This document shows positions 35,236 through 44,307 of a stretch of DNA of 64,000 nucleotides, one piece after another. The notes beneath the pieces were generated by a model. The model worked only from the letters and a program-made list of their open reading frames with translations. It was not told where the DNA came from and ran no database searches. The number at the start of each line of letters is the position of its first letter. Within the stretch, counting starts at the first letter, position 1. A program made the translations under genes and the position numbers. Source of the stretch: Rariglobus sp967755175 (GTDB lineage Bacteria; Verrucomicrobiota; Verrucomicrobiia; Opitutales; Opitutaceae); assembly GCA_967755175.1 (NCBI GenBank), contig CBRAFO010000008.1:1-64000 (forward strand), written 5' to 3'.

Positions 35236-36561
35236 ATGAATCCCAACGAACTTCCGCTCGCCCACGAAATTCTCACCGACCGCACGATCGCGATCAAAGT
35301 CGTGGGCGTCGGCGGCGCCGGTGCCAACGCGGTTGACCGTCTCAAGATGGAGAACCTTGATCGCCTGCAAATGGCGGTGATCAACACCGACCATCAGGCG
35401 CTCTCCAACTCGCCGGTGCAGGATAAAATCTTCATCGGTTCGACCGTGACGCGCGGCTTGGGCGCAGGTGGAGATCCCGACCTGGGCCGCGACGCCGCTG
35501 AAGCTGACCGCGAGAAAATCACCGCCGTCGTCAAAGACTGCGACCTCGTGTTCCTCGTCGCCGGCATGGGCGGTGGCACCGGCAGCGGCGCCGCCCCTGC
35601 GGTTGCCGAGATTGCCGCCGAATCCGGCGCGCTCGTCATCGCGTTTGTCACGATGCCGTTCACGTTCGAGGGCGGTCGTCGCGCCAAGCAGGCCGAGGAA
35701 GGTCTCGCCGCACTCCGCAAGGTTTGCGACGCGGTCATCCCGTTGCCCAACGACATTCTCCTTCAGCAGGCGGAAGAGGGCGAAACCGCGCTCGATTCCT
35801 TTGCTCGCGCCGACGAGTGGATCGGTCGCGGCGTGAAATCGATTTGGTCGATGCTCTTCCGCACGGGCCTGATCAATCTGGACTTTGCCACGCTTCGCCA
35901 GGCGTTTCACACCCGCGGCGGTAAGACGCTTTTCGGACTCGGTTCCGGCTCCGGTGAAAACGCGGTGGCCGAGGCCATCGAAGGCGTGAAGCTGTGCCCG
36001 CTGCTCGCCACGCCTGAGTTCGCCCGCAAGGCCGATCGTCTGCTGGTGAATATCGTCGGTGGCACCGATCTCACCCTGCCTAAGGTTAATGAAATCATGA
36101 CTGCGGTGACCGAACAGTTCGGTCGCGATTCCCATGTCATCATGGGTGCGGTGATCGACGAAGACATGCAGGGCAAGGTCGAGGTCGTCGTGCTCGGCAC
36201 GAGTGACATCGGTGGACGTTCCGGTGGTGTGCGTCGTCCCGCAACGCTGGCGCGGCCCACTCGCGCGATCACGCCCCCGGCGGCCCGCGCTTCCGGTGAG
36301 TTGGCCATCGAGACGGAGTCAGTCGAAGCGACTCCTGCTTCACCCGAATCCACTCTCGCCGCTGCTGCTGCCACTGCGACCACTCCGAAGGCGGCCAAAA
36401 ATTCCGGAGAGTTGCCACTGGCACCTGTGGCTCAGGACGAGTTTTCGTTCAACGAACTCGAAAGCCGCGGCCACTTCGACAAGACGGATCGGAATCTTTT
36501 CGAGGGGCAGGACCTCGATGTCCCTACCTATTTGCGCAAGGGCATCCGGTTGGCGCTGTAA
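35236..36561 (+). CDS. ftsZ: Cell division GTPase FtsZ with altered T7 loop
   Basis: 441 residues from ATG 35236 (GAGGAT upstream); the frame opens earlier inside ftsA. GTP-binding motifs: VVGVGGAGANAVDRLKMENL, GMGGGTGSGAAPAVAEIA, PFTFEGGRRAKQAEEGL. The T7 loop reads GLINLDFATLRQAFHTRGG: N214 and D216 are present, but the second Asp of the NxDxxD catalytic motif is Thr (T219). A long variable linker rich in Ala, Thr and Pro (about 325-415) leads to a C-terminal peptide DLDVPTYLRKGIRLAL that matches the FtsA-binding tail. It forms the Z ring. The region before the T7 loop (ADEWIGRGVKSIWSMLFRTG) is also divergent. Confidence 0.95.
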   Translation: MNPNELPLAHEILTDRTIAIKVVGVGGAGANAVDRLKMENLDRLQMAVINTDHQALSNSPVQDKIFIGSTVTRGLGAGGDPDLGRDAAEADREKITAVVKDCDLVFLVAGMGGGTGSGAAPAVAEIAAESGALVIAFVTMPFTFEGGRRAKQAEEGLAALRKVCDAVIPLPNDILLQQAEEGETALDSFARADEWIGRGVKSIWSMLFRTGLINLDFATLRQAFHTRGGKTLFGLGSGSGENAVAEAIEGVKLCPLLATPEFARKADRLLVNIVGGTDLTLPKVNEIMTAVTEQFGRDSHVIMGAVIDEDMQGKVEVVVLGTSDIGGRSGGVRRPATLARPTRAITPPAARASGELAIETESVEATPASPESTLAAAAATATTPKAAKNSGELPLAPVAQDEFSFNELESRGHFDKTDRNLFEGQDLDVPTYLRKGIRLAL

Positions 36562-36600
36562 GTGAAGCGGAGTGCCCAGCTCAGTTCCGAGGTCTGAAAT

Positions 36601-36684
36601 GTAGGAGCCTGCTTGCAGGCGATTTTGGACGTGCGCGAAACCCAACACCATCGCACGCCGTTCATCGCCTGCAAGCAGGCTACA
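36601..36684. repeat. REP-like inverted pair between ftsZ and obgE
   Basis: Left arm 36601-36623 begins GTAGGAGCCTGCTTGCAGGC; right arm 36664-36684 is its complement with three bases (TCC) missing near the foot. Each arm holds the stem GCCTGC-TT-GCAGGC. The same family recurs at 51930-52006. Confidence 0.85.
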
Positions 36685-36747
36685 TTCAAACTTAATGAGG
36701 TAAGGAGCGTCCGAGCCGCTGGTTTTCGTCACTCACTCTTTTGTGCG

Positions 36748-36766
36748 AAGGCGATTTACTCGCCTT
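36748..36766 (+). other. Small hairpin upstream of obgE
   Basis: AAGGCGA (36748-36754) and TCGCCTT (36760-36766) form a 7-bp stem with a 5-base loop 50 bp before the obgE start. There is no T run after it, so it is not a typical terminator. Confidence 0.4.
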
Positions 36767-36816
36767 TGCAAAGGCACCCCTTGGCAAGCGGGATGGTTTG
36801 TGCACCATTCGGCTCT

Positions 36817-37842
36817 ATGTTCGTCGACGAGTGTGTAATCAAAGTTCAAGCCGGTGATGGTGGTCGCGGAGCCGTGAGCTTCCGACGCGAAAAATATGAG
36901 CCGTGGGGCGGGCCCAACGGCGGTGATGGCGGTCGCGGTGGCGACGTCATCCTCCTGGGCGATGACGACACGAATAACCTCATCGACTACAAATATAAGC
37001 CGCACTGGAACGCCCAGGCTGGAGAACCCGGCCGGGGTTCTGACCAGTTTGGCAAAGAGGGTGAGCATTGCATTCTCCGCCTCCCGCTTGGCACCGTCGT
37101 GATCGACGAGGAAACCAACAAGGCCGTGGCTGAACTCGTCGAAGACGGCCAGCAGATCGTCCTCTGCAAGGGCGGCAACGGCGGTTGGGGCAATACGCAT
37201 TTCAAGACTCCCACCAACCGTGCTCCCAAGCGCGCCAACGCCGGCCAGGCCGGCGAAATCGGCAAGTTCCGCCTCGTCCTTAAGAGCATCGCGGACATCG
37301 GCCTCGTTGGTTTCCCCAACGCCGGCAAATCTTCGCTCACCACCCGTATCACCAAGGCCCGTCCGAAGACCGCCGCGTATCCGTTTACCACGCTGCATCC
37401 GCAGATCGGCGTGATCGAGTTTCCTGCCACCTTCGACCGCCTGCTCCTCGCCGATGTGCCCGGACTGATCGAGGGCGCCAGCGAGAACAAGGGCCTTGGC
37501 CATCGTTTCCTTCGCCACATCGAGCGCTGCACGCTGCTCATGTTCCTCATCGACATGGCTGGCACCGATAATCGCGACCCGCGTGATGACTACCAGACGC
37601 TCGTCAACGAGCTGAAACTTTACGACAAGTCGCTCCTCAAAAAGCCCCGTGTGGTCGTTGCCAACAAGATGGACTTGGAGACTGCCGCCGCGAACCTCAA
37701 GAAGTTCAAGACGCGCCACAAAGTCGATATCATCAAGATCTCATGCGCGACCGGCGAGGGTCTCGAAGAGCTCAAGCTGGCCTTGCGCAAACGCGTCATC
37801 AAACACGGCGGCAAGCCGCGCATGATCAAGAAAACCGCCTGA
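36817..37842 (+). CDS. obgE: Obg-family GTPase
   Basis: 341 residues from ATG 36817; the open frame begins at 36613 inside the repeat, but that part is not protein-like. N-terminal glycine-rich Obg fold (VIKVQAGDGGRGAVSFRREK, GGPNGGDGGRGGDVILLGDD, CKGGNGGWGNTHFKTPTNRA) to about residue 160, then the G domain: G1 GLVGFPNAGKSS, G2 YPFTTLHP, G3 DVPGLIEGAS, G4 NKMD, G5 SCATGEG. No long C-terminal extension. Ribosome-associated GTPase in large-subunit maturation and growth control. It has its own upstream region, separate from ftsZ. Confidence 0.95.
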   Translation: MFVDECVIKVQAGDGGRGAVSFRREKYEPWGGPNGGDGGRGGDVILLGDDDTNNLIDYKYKPHWNAQAGEPGRGSDQFGKEGEHCILRLPLGTVVIDEETNKAVAELVEDGQQIVLCKGGNGGWGNTHFKTPTNRAPKRANAGQAGEIGKFRLVLKSIADIGLVGFPNAGKSSLTTRITKARPKTAAYPFTTLHPQIGVIEFPATFDRLLLADVPGLIEGASENKGLGHRFLRHIERCTLLMFLIDMAGTDNRDPRDDYQTLVNELKLYDKSLLKKPRVVVANKMDLETAAANLKKFKTRHKVDIIKISCATGEGLEELKLALRKRVIKHGGKPRMIKKTA

Positions 37843-37859
37843 TCGCGGATACCTCCCTT

Positions 37860-38378
37860 ATGAGTCTGAGTCCCGAACATCGCTCCTTGCTCATGCGGGC
37901 CAACCGCCTCCTCGGCGCCCACTTGGTCGAGGCCAACCTCGTCAAGATCGACAACCTCGAAGCCGCCAACGAGCGACTGCTCGAACTCATCTCGACCGGT
38001 GACTATCGCAAGGGCTCCGTGCTCTCGATTTTGGCCTTCGAACTCCAGGTGGTTAAAGAGGCCGATGTGCTCCATCACGTGATGGAGGAGCATGGTGTCG
38101 GGCTGGTGGACCTTCGTGCCTACGATGTGCCGGATGATTTGCGGGCCACGGTGGACATCGGCGCGTGTTGGGCGACGTGGTCGATACCCTTTGATCGGGA
38201 AGAGGACGTCTATTTCGTGGCCACGGCTTATTATCTGAGCCCGGCAGTTCGCACCTATTGGGAAAAGCAGCTGGGCTCTCCGATTGTTTGGTTTGGAACG
38301 ACCCAGGAAATGCTCGCCGATTACTTTGAGAAAATAGAGGCACTTCGCGCCGGAACGCCTGCCGTAACTTCGAAATAA
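37860..38378 (+). CDS. Stand-alone pilus-ATPase N-domain (MshEN/GspE-N-like) protein
   Basis: 172 residues from ATG 37860. It has no Walker motifs. The pattern HRSLLMRANRLLGAHLVEAN, LLELISTGDYRKGSVLSILA, and HHVMEEHGVGLVDLRAYDVP resembles the N-terminal regulatory domain that precedes the ATPase in PilB/GspE proteins, followed by a second alpha/beta part (ATWSIPFDREEDVYFVATAY). It lies 6 bp before the complete PilB-like gene and 17 bp after obgE. A regulatory or adaptor role in type IV pilus or type II secretion assembly is inferred. Confidence 0.6.
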   Translation: MSLSPEHRSLLMRANRLLGAHLVEANLVKIDNLEAANERLLELISTGDYRKGSVLSILAFELQVVKEADVLHHVMEEHGVGLVDLRAYDVPDDLRATVDIGACWATWSIPFDREEDVYFVATAYYLSPAVRTYWEKQLGSPIVWFGTTQEMLADYFEKIEALRAGTPAVTSK

Positions 38379-38384
38379 GCCGCC

Positions 38385-40091
<1,707 letters not shown>

Positions 40092-40105
40092 TTTTACCTC
40101 CTACC

Positions 40106-40609
40106 ATGAAGCGTCTGTTCATCGTCTCAGCTTGCGCCGTCACGTTGCTTTTATCCGGCTGTTCGAAAAAGCCCAAAGAGGTGCCCGAAGCCGTCAAGCA
40201 CGAGGCCGCTTCTCTGATGAGCGAGGCTCAATTCGCGATGCAGATTCGCGAGTTTTCCCGGGCCGAGGAGTTGATCCAGCGCACGATCAAACTCCAGGAC
40301 GATGTTCCCGAGTATTGGGTGTCGTTGGGTATGGCGCTCCGCAAGCAGGACAAAAACGAAGGCGCGGGCAAGGCCTACCAAAAGGCGCTCGGCTTGCACG
40401 CCGACCGTTACGAGCAGAACAAGTCTCCCGAAGAACTCGCGCAGCAGGCGTTTGTGCTCGGACTACTCGGACGAACCAACGACGCGATCAAGCTTCTGGA
40501 CAAAGGACTCAAGGAATTTCCAGATAGCCCGGTCATGAAGAAAATGGCCGACCCGCGCGGGTTGCCTCGCACGTTCCAGACCGCCGAGTTCAAGGCGCTG
40601 ATGTTGTAA
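40106..40609 (+). CDS. TPR-containing lipoprotein
   Basis: 167 residues from ATG 40106 (an in-frame TTG at 40088 overlapping the ATPase stop is possible but gives a poor signal). Signal peptide with lipobox LLLSGC, Cys at residue 18, then a polar linker. Tetratricopeptide-like helices follow: EFSRAEELIQRTIKLQDDVP, YWVSLGMALRKQDKNEGAGK and VLGLLGRTNDAIKLLDKGLK. Fourteen bases after the pilus ATPase, so likely the same operon; it could serve as a pilotin-like or scaffold protein, by analogy with TPR lipoproteins such as PilF, without direct evidence. Confidence 0.75.
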   Translation: MKRLFIVSACAVTLLLSGCSKKPKEVPEAVKHEAASLMSEAQFAMQIREFSRAEELIQRTIKLQDDVPEYWVSLGMALRKQDKNEGAGKAYQKALGLHADRYEQNKSPEELAQQAFVLGLLGRTNDAIKLLDKGLKEFPDSPVMKKMADPRGLPRTFQTAEFKALML

Positions 40610-40659
40610 ACAGGACTGCGCGGGGCAGGACAGGGCAGGGATGGGTGGCGGGACCGGCG

Positions 40660-42816
40660 TTACTCCCCACGGTTCATCGCCAGCACCATCGCACGGATCT
40701 CTGTGCCGATCTTGGCGAGCTGGGTGTTGATCAATCGGGTGCGAGTGTCGTTGCCGGCGGCCGTGAGGGTGTCGAGCGCGTTGATTTGTGCGCTGACTTC
40801 TTCGGGCGCGGGGTAGTCGGACTCGACAGCCCGGGCGAGCGATGTGAGCAACGTGCGGATTTTTTCGACCCATGCGGCCGGTTCGTTCGACTCGATGGGG
40901 ATGCCCTCCTGGAGGTGGAGTGTGAGGGCGTTGATCGCACGCGTGATCCGGGTGTTGCCGTGGAGTAGGGCGGAGCCGCGGTCGATGTTACTCTGATGCC
41001 GCGTCGGTTCGCCGGCCATCCGCTGCAACGAGGCAGCGGCGATGCTGTTCGCAGTCTCCGCCCTGCGCTTGGCGTGTAAGGTTTCGTTCGCGAAGGCCCG
41101 GCCGGCGGCAAGTGCCGTGGCGACGGCCGCGAGATAAGTTTCGCCCGCGCGCATCGCCCCCGCCATCGCAACGGGGAACCGGTCGCGTTCCCAACTCGGC
41201 CAGAAGAGGAGGGCGGCCAGCAGCGCCATGCCGCCGCCCGCAAGGTTGCACAAGAGGCGCGAGATCGTGAAATCCAAGTGCACGGGGCCGGCGGTTTCCG
41301 TCAGGAGCACGAGCATCAGCGTGATGAAAAAGACTGCGAGGCCGTAGCGCTGCTTTTGGCAGTAGGCGAAAGCGAAGACCGTAACGGCGATCAAGGCATC
41401 GAGCACTGGCAATGGCATGCGAACCCAGAGAAATGCGCTGGCCAAGGCGCTGCCGGCCAGCGTGCCGAGGATGCGTTGCCCCGCTTTTTTGCGCGTCGAA
41501 CCGTAGTCGGGTTGGAGCACCACGATGAGCGTGAAGGCGATCCAGTAACCCCGGGGAATGTCCAAACTTTGATAGAGTGCGATTGCCGCCATGGTCATCA
41601 CCGCCATTCGCAACGTGTGGCGCACGAGGAGAGGGTCGGGGCGCGAGAACGATTGGAACCACGACGGGAGTCGTGAGCGCGAAACAATCGCACCCAACTC
41701 CGGAAGACGCAGGGGAAAGCCGTCGCGGGCGGCGCCGCGATCGACCGTGTCGCGCAGCGAGGCTTTTAAATTGGAGAGCAGTTCGCGTAGTTGCCGGAGT
41801 GTTTCGTGCAGCATCGCGGTTTCATCCGGTGGCAGCGGACGCATTTGGTCGGAGAGGCCGTCGATCAGGTGAATGCAACGGTTCACACGGATTTCAGTGG
41901 CGGCGAGATGGACTTGCCGGTGCGAGATGATCGTGATGCTGACCGAGTGCGTGAGATTGGTCAGCGCGACCAGCAGCGAATCGAGTGACGGAGCGATGCG
42001 GGCGAAGCCCGCGTGTGGCGAGAGCAGTTCGATGGATACATGGAGCGCCGCGGCCCGAGTGCCCAGGCGTGCTGCGGTTACGCGCAAAGCCTCCAAGTGC
42101 TCGACGAGAGCCGACGTGCGTCGGGTGTTCGCTGCGGCCAAAATGGCTTGGGTGCGATCAACCGCCTCGCGCAACTCACGCTCGCACTGCGCGAGTTGGA
42201 CATGTCGCGCCGCCTCGTTGGTGTCGGGTTGGAGTTGAAGTGAGTCGAACACACAGGCCACAGCGAGCCACGTCTCTGCCACCGATTGCCTCAGCGCATG
42301 CTGAGGACGCAATGGCCAGATCATGGCCTGAAGAGCCACTCCCCATAGTCCGCCGGCGAGCGCGAATGCGACGTGATGCCACCCCGGCTGATGGCCGGAG
42401 GGAATCGCGAGCCCCATGATGAACAGGAGCGCGGCGACGACTCCGAGGCCGGGGCCGTAATCGCCGCTCAGGTGTCGCGCCACTCCGGCGAGCACAGCCA
42501 GAGCGGCCATCGCGAGCACGGAGATGATGAGATGGCCGGCGGCCAGGGTTCCGAGCAACGTAGCGCCAGTGATAGCGACGGTGACCACGAGCAGGATGAC
42601 GAAGCGAAATCGATACGCGCCACGCACGTCGGTTAACGCCACGACTTGCGCGCCCACCGCCGCAAATGCGATTTCGCAGGGGAGGTTAAAAAATTGCGCA
42701 ACAATCAGCGGAACGACAAACGCCGTCATCCCTCGGAACGCACGCGTGAACGCGGGATCGAGGGCGACGCGTTGCAGCGATTTTCCGGCCCGGGAAAAAG
42801 AAGGCGCAAGGTTCAT
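40660..42816 (-). CDS. FUSC-family membrane transporter (aromatic acid/fusaric-acid-resistance type)
   Basis: 718 residues with two membrane blocks and two cytoplasmic parts, the usual FUSC/YccS layout. First block about residues 28-165 (FVVPLIVAQFFNLPCEIAFA, VVALTDVRGAYRF, GGLWGVALQAMIWPLRPQHA), helical cytoplasmic region 170-370, second block about 405-535 with the FUSC_2 signature IPRGYWIAFTLIVVLQPDYG then STRKKAGQRILGTLAGSALA, and a C-terminal helical domain. Family members export aromatic carboxylic acids or similar stress compounds. It is transcribed alone, and a perfect palindrome lies 80 bp upstream of its start. The product is convergent with the TPR lipoprotein gene. Confidence 0.88.
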   Translation of the reverse strand: MNLAPSFSRAGKSLQRVALDPAFTRAFRGMTAFVVPLIVAQFFNLPCEIAFAAVGAQVVALTDVRGAYRFRFVILLVVTVAITGATLLGTLAAGHLIISVLAMAALAVLAGVARHLSGDYGPGLGVVAALLFIMGLAIPSGHQPGWHHVAFALAGGLWGVALQAMIWPLRPQHALRQSVAETWLAVACVFDSLQLQPDTNEAARHVQLAQCERELREAVDRTQAILAAANTRRTSALVEHLEALRVTAARLGTRAAALHVSIELLSPHAGFARIAPSLDSLLVALTNLTHSVSITIISHRQVHLAATEIRVNRCIHLIDGLSDQMRPLPPDETAMLHETLRQLRELLSNLKASLRDTVDRGAARDGFPLRLPELGAIVSRSRLPSWFQSFSRPDPLLVRHTLRMAVMTMAAIALYQSLDIPRGYWIAFTLIVVLQPDYGSTRKKAGQRILGTLAGSALASAFLWVRMPLPVLDALIAVTVFAFAYCQKQRYGLAVFFITLMLVLLTETAGPVHLDFTISRLLCNLAGGGMALLAALLFWPSWERDRFPVAMAGAMRAGETYLAAVATALAAGRAFANETLHAKRRAETANSIAAASLQRMAGEPTRHQSNIDRGSALLHGNTRITRAINALTLHLQEGIPIESNEPAAWVEKIRTLLTSLARAVESDYPAPEEVSAQINALDTLTAAGNDTRTRLINTQLAKIGTEIRAMVLAMNRGE

Positions 42817-42896
42817 GGTGCAGTCGGCCTCCGACGGTCTGGGTTTCTACCGCCACACTCAATGCTGCTCGCAACGCTTCGTTTCGCCCGGAGTAG

Positions 42897-42919
42897 TTTG
42901 TCACTTAATAAGTGACAAA
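42897..42919 (-). promoter_or_regulatory. Perfect 23-bp palindrome upstream of the FUSC gene (putative operator)
   Basis: TTTGTCACTTA-A-TAAGTGACAAA: two perfect 11-base arms around one base. On the minus strand TTGTCA could serve as a -35 element with TACTCC 17 bases further on, so a repressor bound here would cover the promoter. The AT-rich arms and length resemble operators of MarR- or TetR-type regulators, which often control such exporters. No regulator gene is adjacent. Confidence 0.55.
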
Positions 42920-43068
42920 GGGCTTGGTTGCCTGTGCAGGGGATTGCGGGGCATGGGATTCGCGGGCGTGGGGTGCGCAGGCGCGAGATACATTGGGGCG
43001 GACCGCGCTGGCCGCGAGGAAGCGGCTCGGAGCCCTGCCGCGAGTGGGCCGGCGGGTCACTGATGAGA

Positions 43069-44193
43069 TTACAGATAAACGCCGCCGCCGAGCAGGCGTT
43101 CGCCCTCGTAGAGCGCGAGGATTTGTCCGCTGGCGAGACCACGTTGCGGCGTCTCAAAACGCACGAGCGCGGAGTCGCCACCTTCGGGGGTAAACTCAAT
43201 GGCGACCCGCGGATCTCGGTAGCGAACGCGTCCTTCGAGCCGGCGGGGCGAGGTGATCGGGGTGGCATTCCATTGTAGGGAATGCACGCGCACCTCGGAT
43301 TGAAAGAGTCCGGGCGCGTCGGCGGCGTCGAATGCGACGAGGAGCGCGTTGTCTTCGGCACGTTTCCCCACGACGACGTAGGCTTGGTTGTCGGTGTTGG
43401 ACGGAACGCCGATGCCCTTGCGCTGGCCGAGCGTGTAGTAGTGCAAGCCGGGGTGAACTCCGAGGTGTTTTCCGTCCGTGGCGCGCACGATGGGGCCGGG
43501 CTGGTCGGGCACGTATTGGCGGAGAAAATCCTGCATCTTCACTTCGCCGATGAAGCAGATGCCTTGGCTGTCCTTCTTGGCGGCGGTGGGCAGGCCGGCT
43601 TCGGCGGCAAGACGGCGCAGTTCGGGCTTGGGCAAGTGGCCAATGGGGAAACGTGCATCGGCGAGCTGTTCCTGTGAGAGCAGGGCGAGGAAGTAGGACT
43701 GGTCTTTGTTTTTATCGACGCCTTCGAGCAGAGCAAAACGCCGTGTATCCTCCGGCGTCGGGTAACCTATTGGGTTACTCGGGCCCGGGGAGATTTCCAC
43801 GCGCCGGGCGTAGTGGCCGGTGGCGACCGCACCGAAGCCGTGGTCGCGTGCCCACTGGCGGAAGACCCCGAACTTGATTTCGCGGTTGCACATGATGTCG
43901 GGGTTGGGCGTGAGGCCGCGTTTGTAACCGTCGAGCAGATACGCGACGACGCGTTCGCGATAGTCTTGCATGAGGTTGACCACGCGGAACTCGATGCCAA
44001 GGCGGTCGCAGACGGCGCGGGCGTCCTCGATGTCCTGCATCCACGGGCAGTGGCCGATGACGTTGTCCTCGTTGATCCAGTTCTTCATGTAGGCGCCCAC
44101 GAGGTCGTGCCCCTGCTGTTTGAGCAGGAGCGCGGCGACGGAGCTGTCGACTCCGCCGGACATGGCGACGAGGATCTTATCGGATGCTGGCAT
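43069..44193 (-). CDS. mnmA: tRNA-specific 2-thiouridylase MnmA
   Basis: 374 residues from ATG (complement of 44191-44193). The frame stays open far upstream, but that stretch lies opposite the GH13 gene and is not conserved. PP-loop VAMSGGVDSSVAALLLKQQG, the catalytic cysteines C102 (TPNPDIMCNREIKF) and C213 (DSQGICFIGEVKM), HPGLHYYTLGQRKGIGV, and a C-terminal beta-barrel. MnmA adds sulfur to U34 of Lys, Glu and Gln tRNAs. It is divergent from the GH13 gene, with 114 bp between the two starts. Confidence 0.95.
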   Translation of the reverse strand: MPASDKILVAMSGGVDSSVAALLLKQQGHDLVGAYMKNWINEDNVIGHCPWMQDIEDARAVCDRLGIEFRVVNLMQDYRERVVAYLLDGYKRGLTPNPDIMCNREIKFGVFRQWARDHGFGAVATGHYARRVEISPGPSNPIGYPTPEDTRRFALLEGVDKNKDQSYFLALLSQEQLADARFPIGHLPKPELRRLAAEAGLPTAAKKDSQGICFIGEVKMQDFLRQYVPDQPGPIVRATDGKHLGVHPGLHYYTLGQRKGIGVPSNTDNQAYVVVGKRAEDNALLVAFDAADAPGLFQSEVRVHSLQWNATPITSPRRLEGRVRYRDPRVAIEFTPEGGDSALVRFETPQRGLASGQILALYEGERLLGGGVYL

Positions 44194-44307
44194 TATGCAT
44201 GACGACGTGAATGGGTCGTGCAGTTTGTCAACTGCGCGGACCGATACCGGAGGCAGCTTTCGGTCTTGTGCGAAGATTGGCATGAAGAATGATATGCGCT
44301 CCCGACC

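Noticed and set aside
34657..36135. Minus-strand 492-codon frame over ftsA and ftsZ
   Set aside because: Shadow of two confidently identified genes; GC-rich coding sequence often leaves long open antisense frames.
36613..36816. N-terminal extension of ObgE by 68 residues
   Set aside because: It would translate the REP arms; the family start MFVDECVIKVQAGDGG is at 36817.
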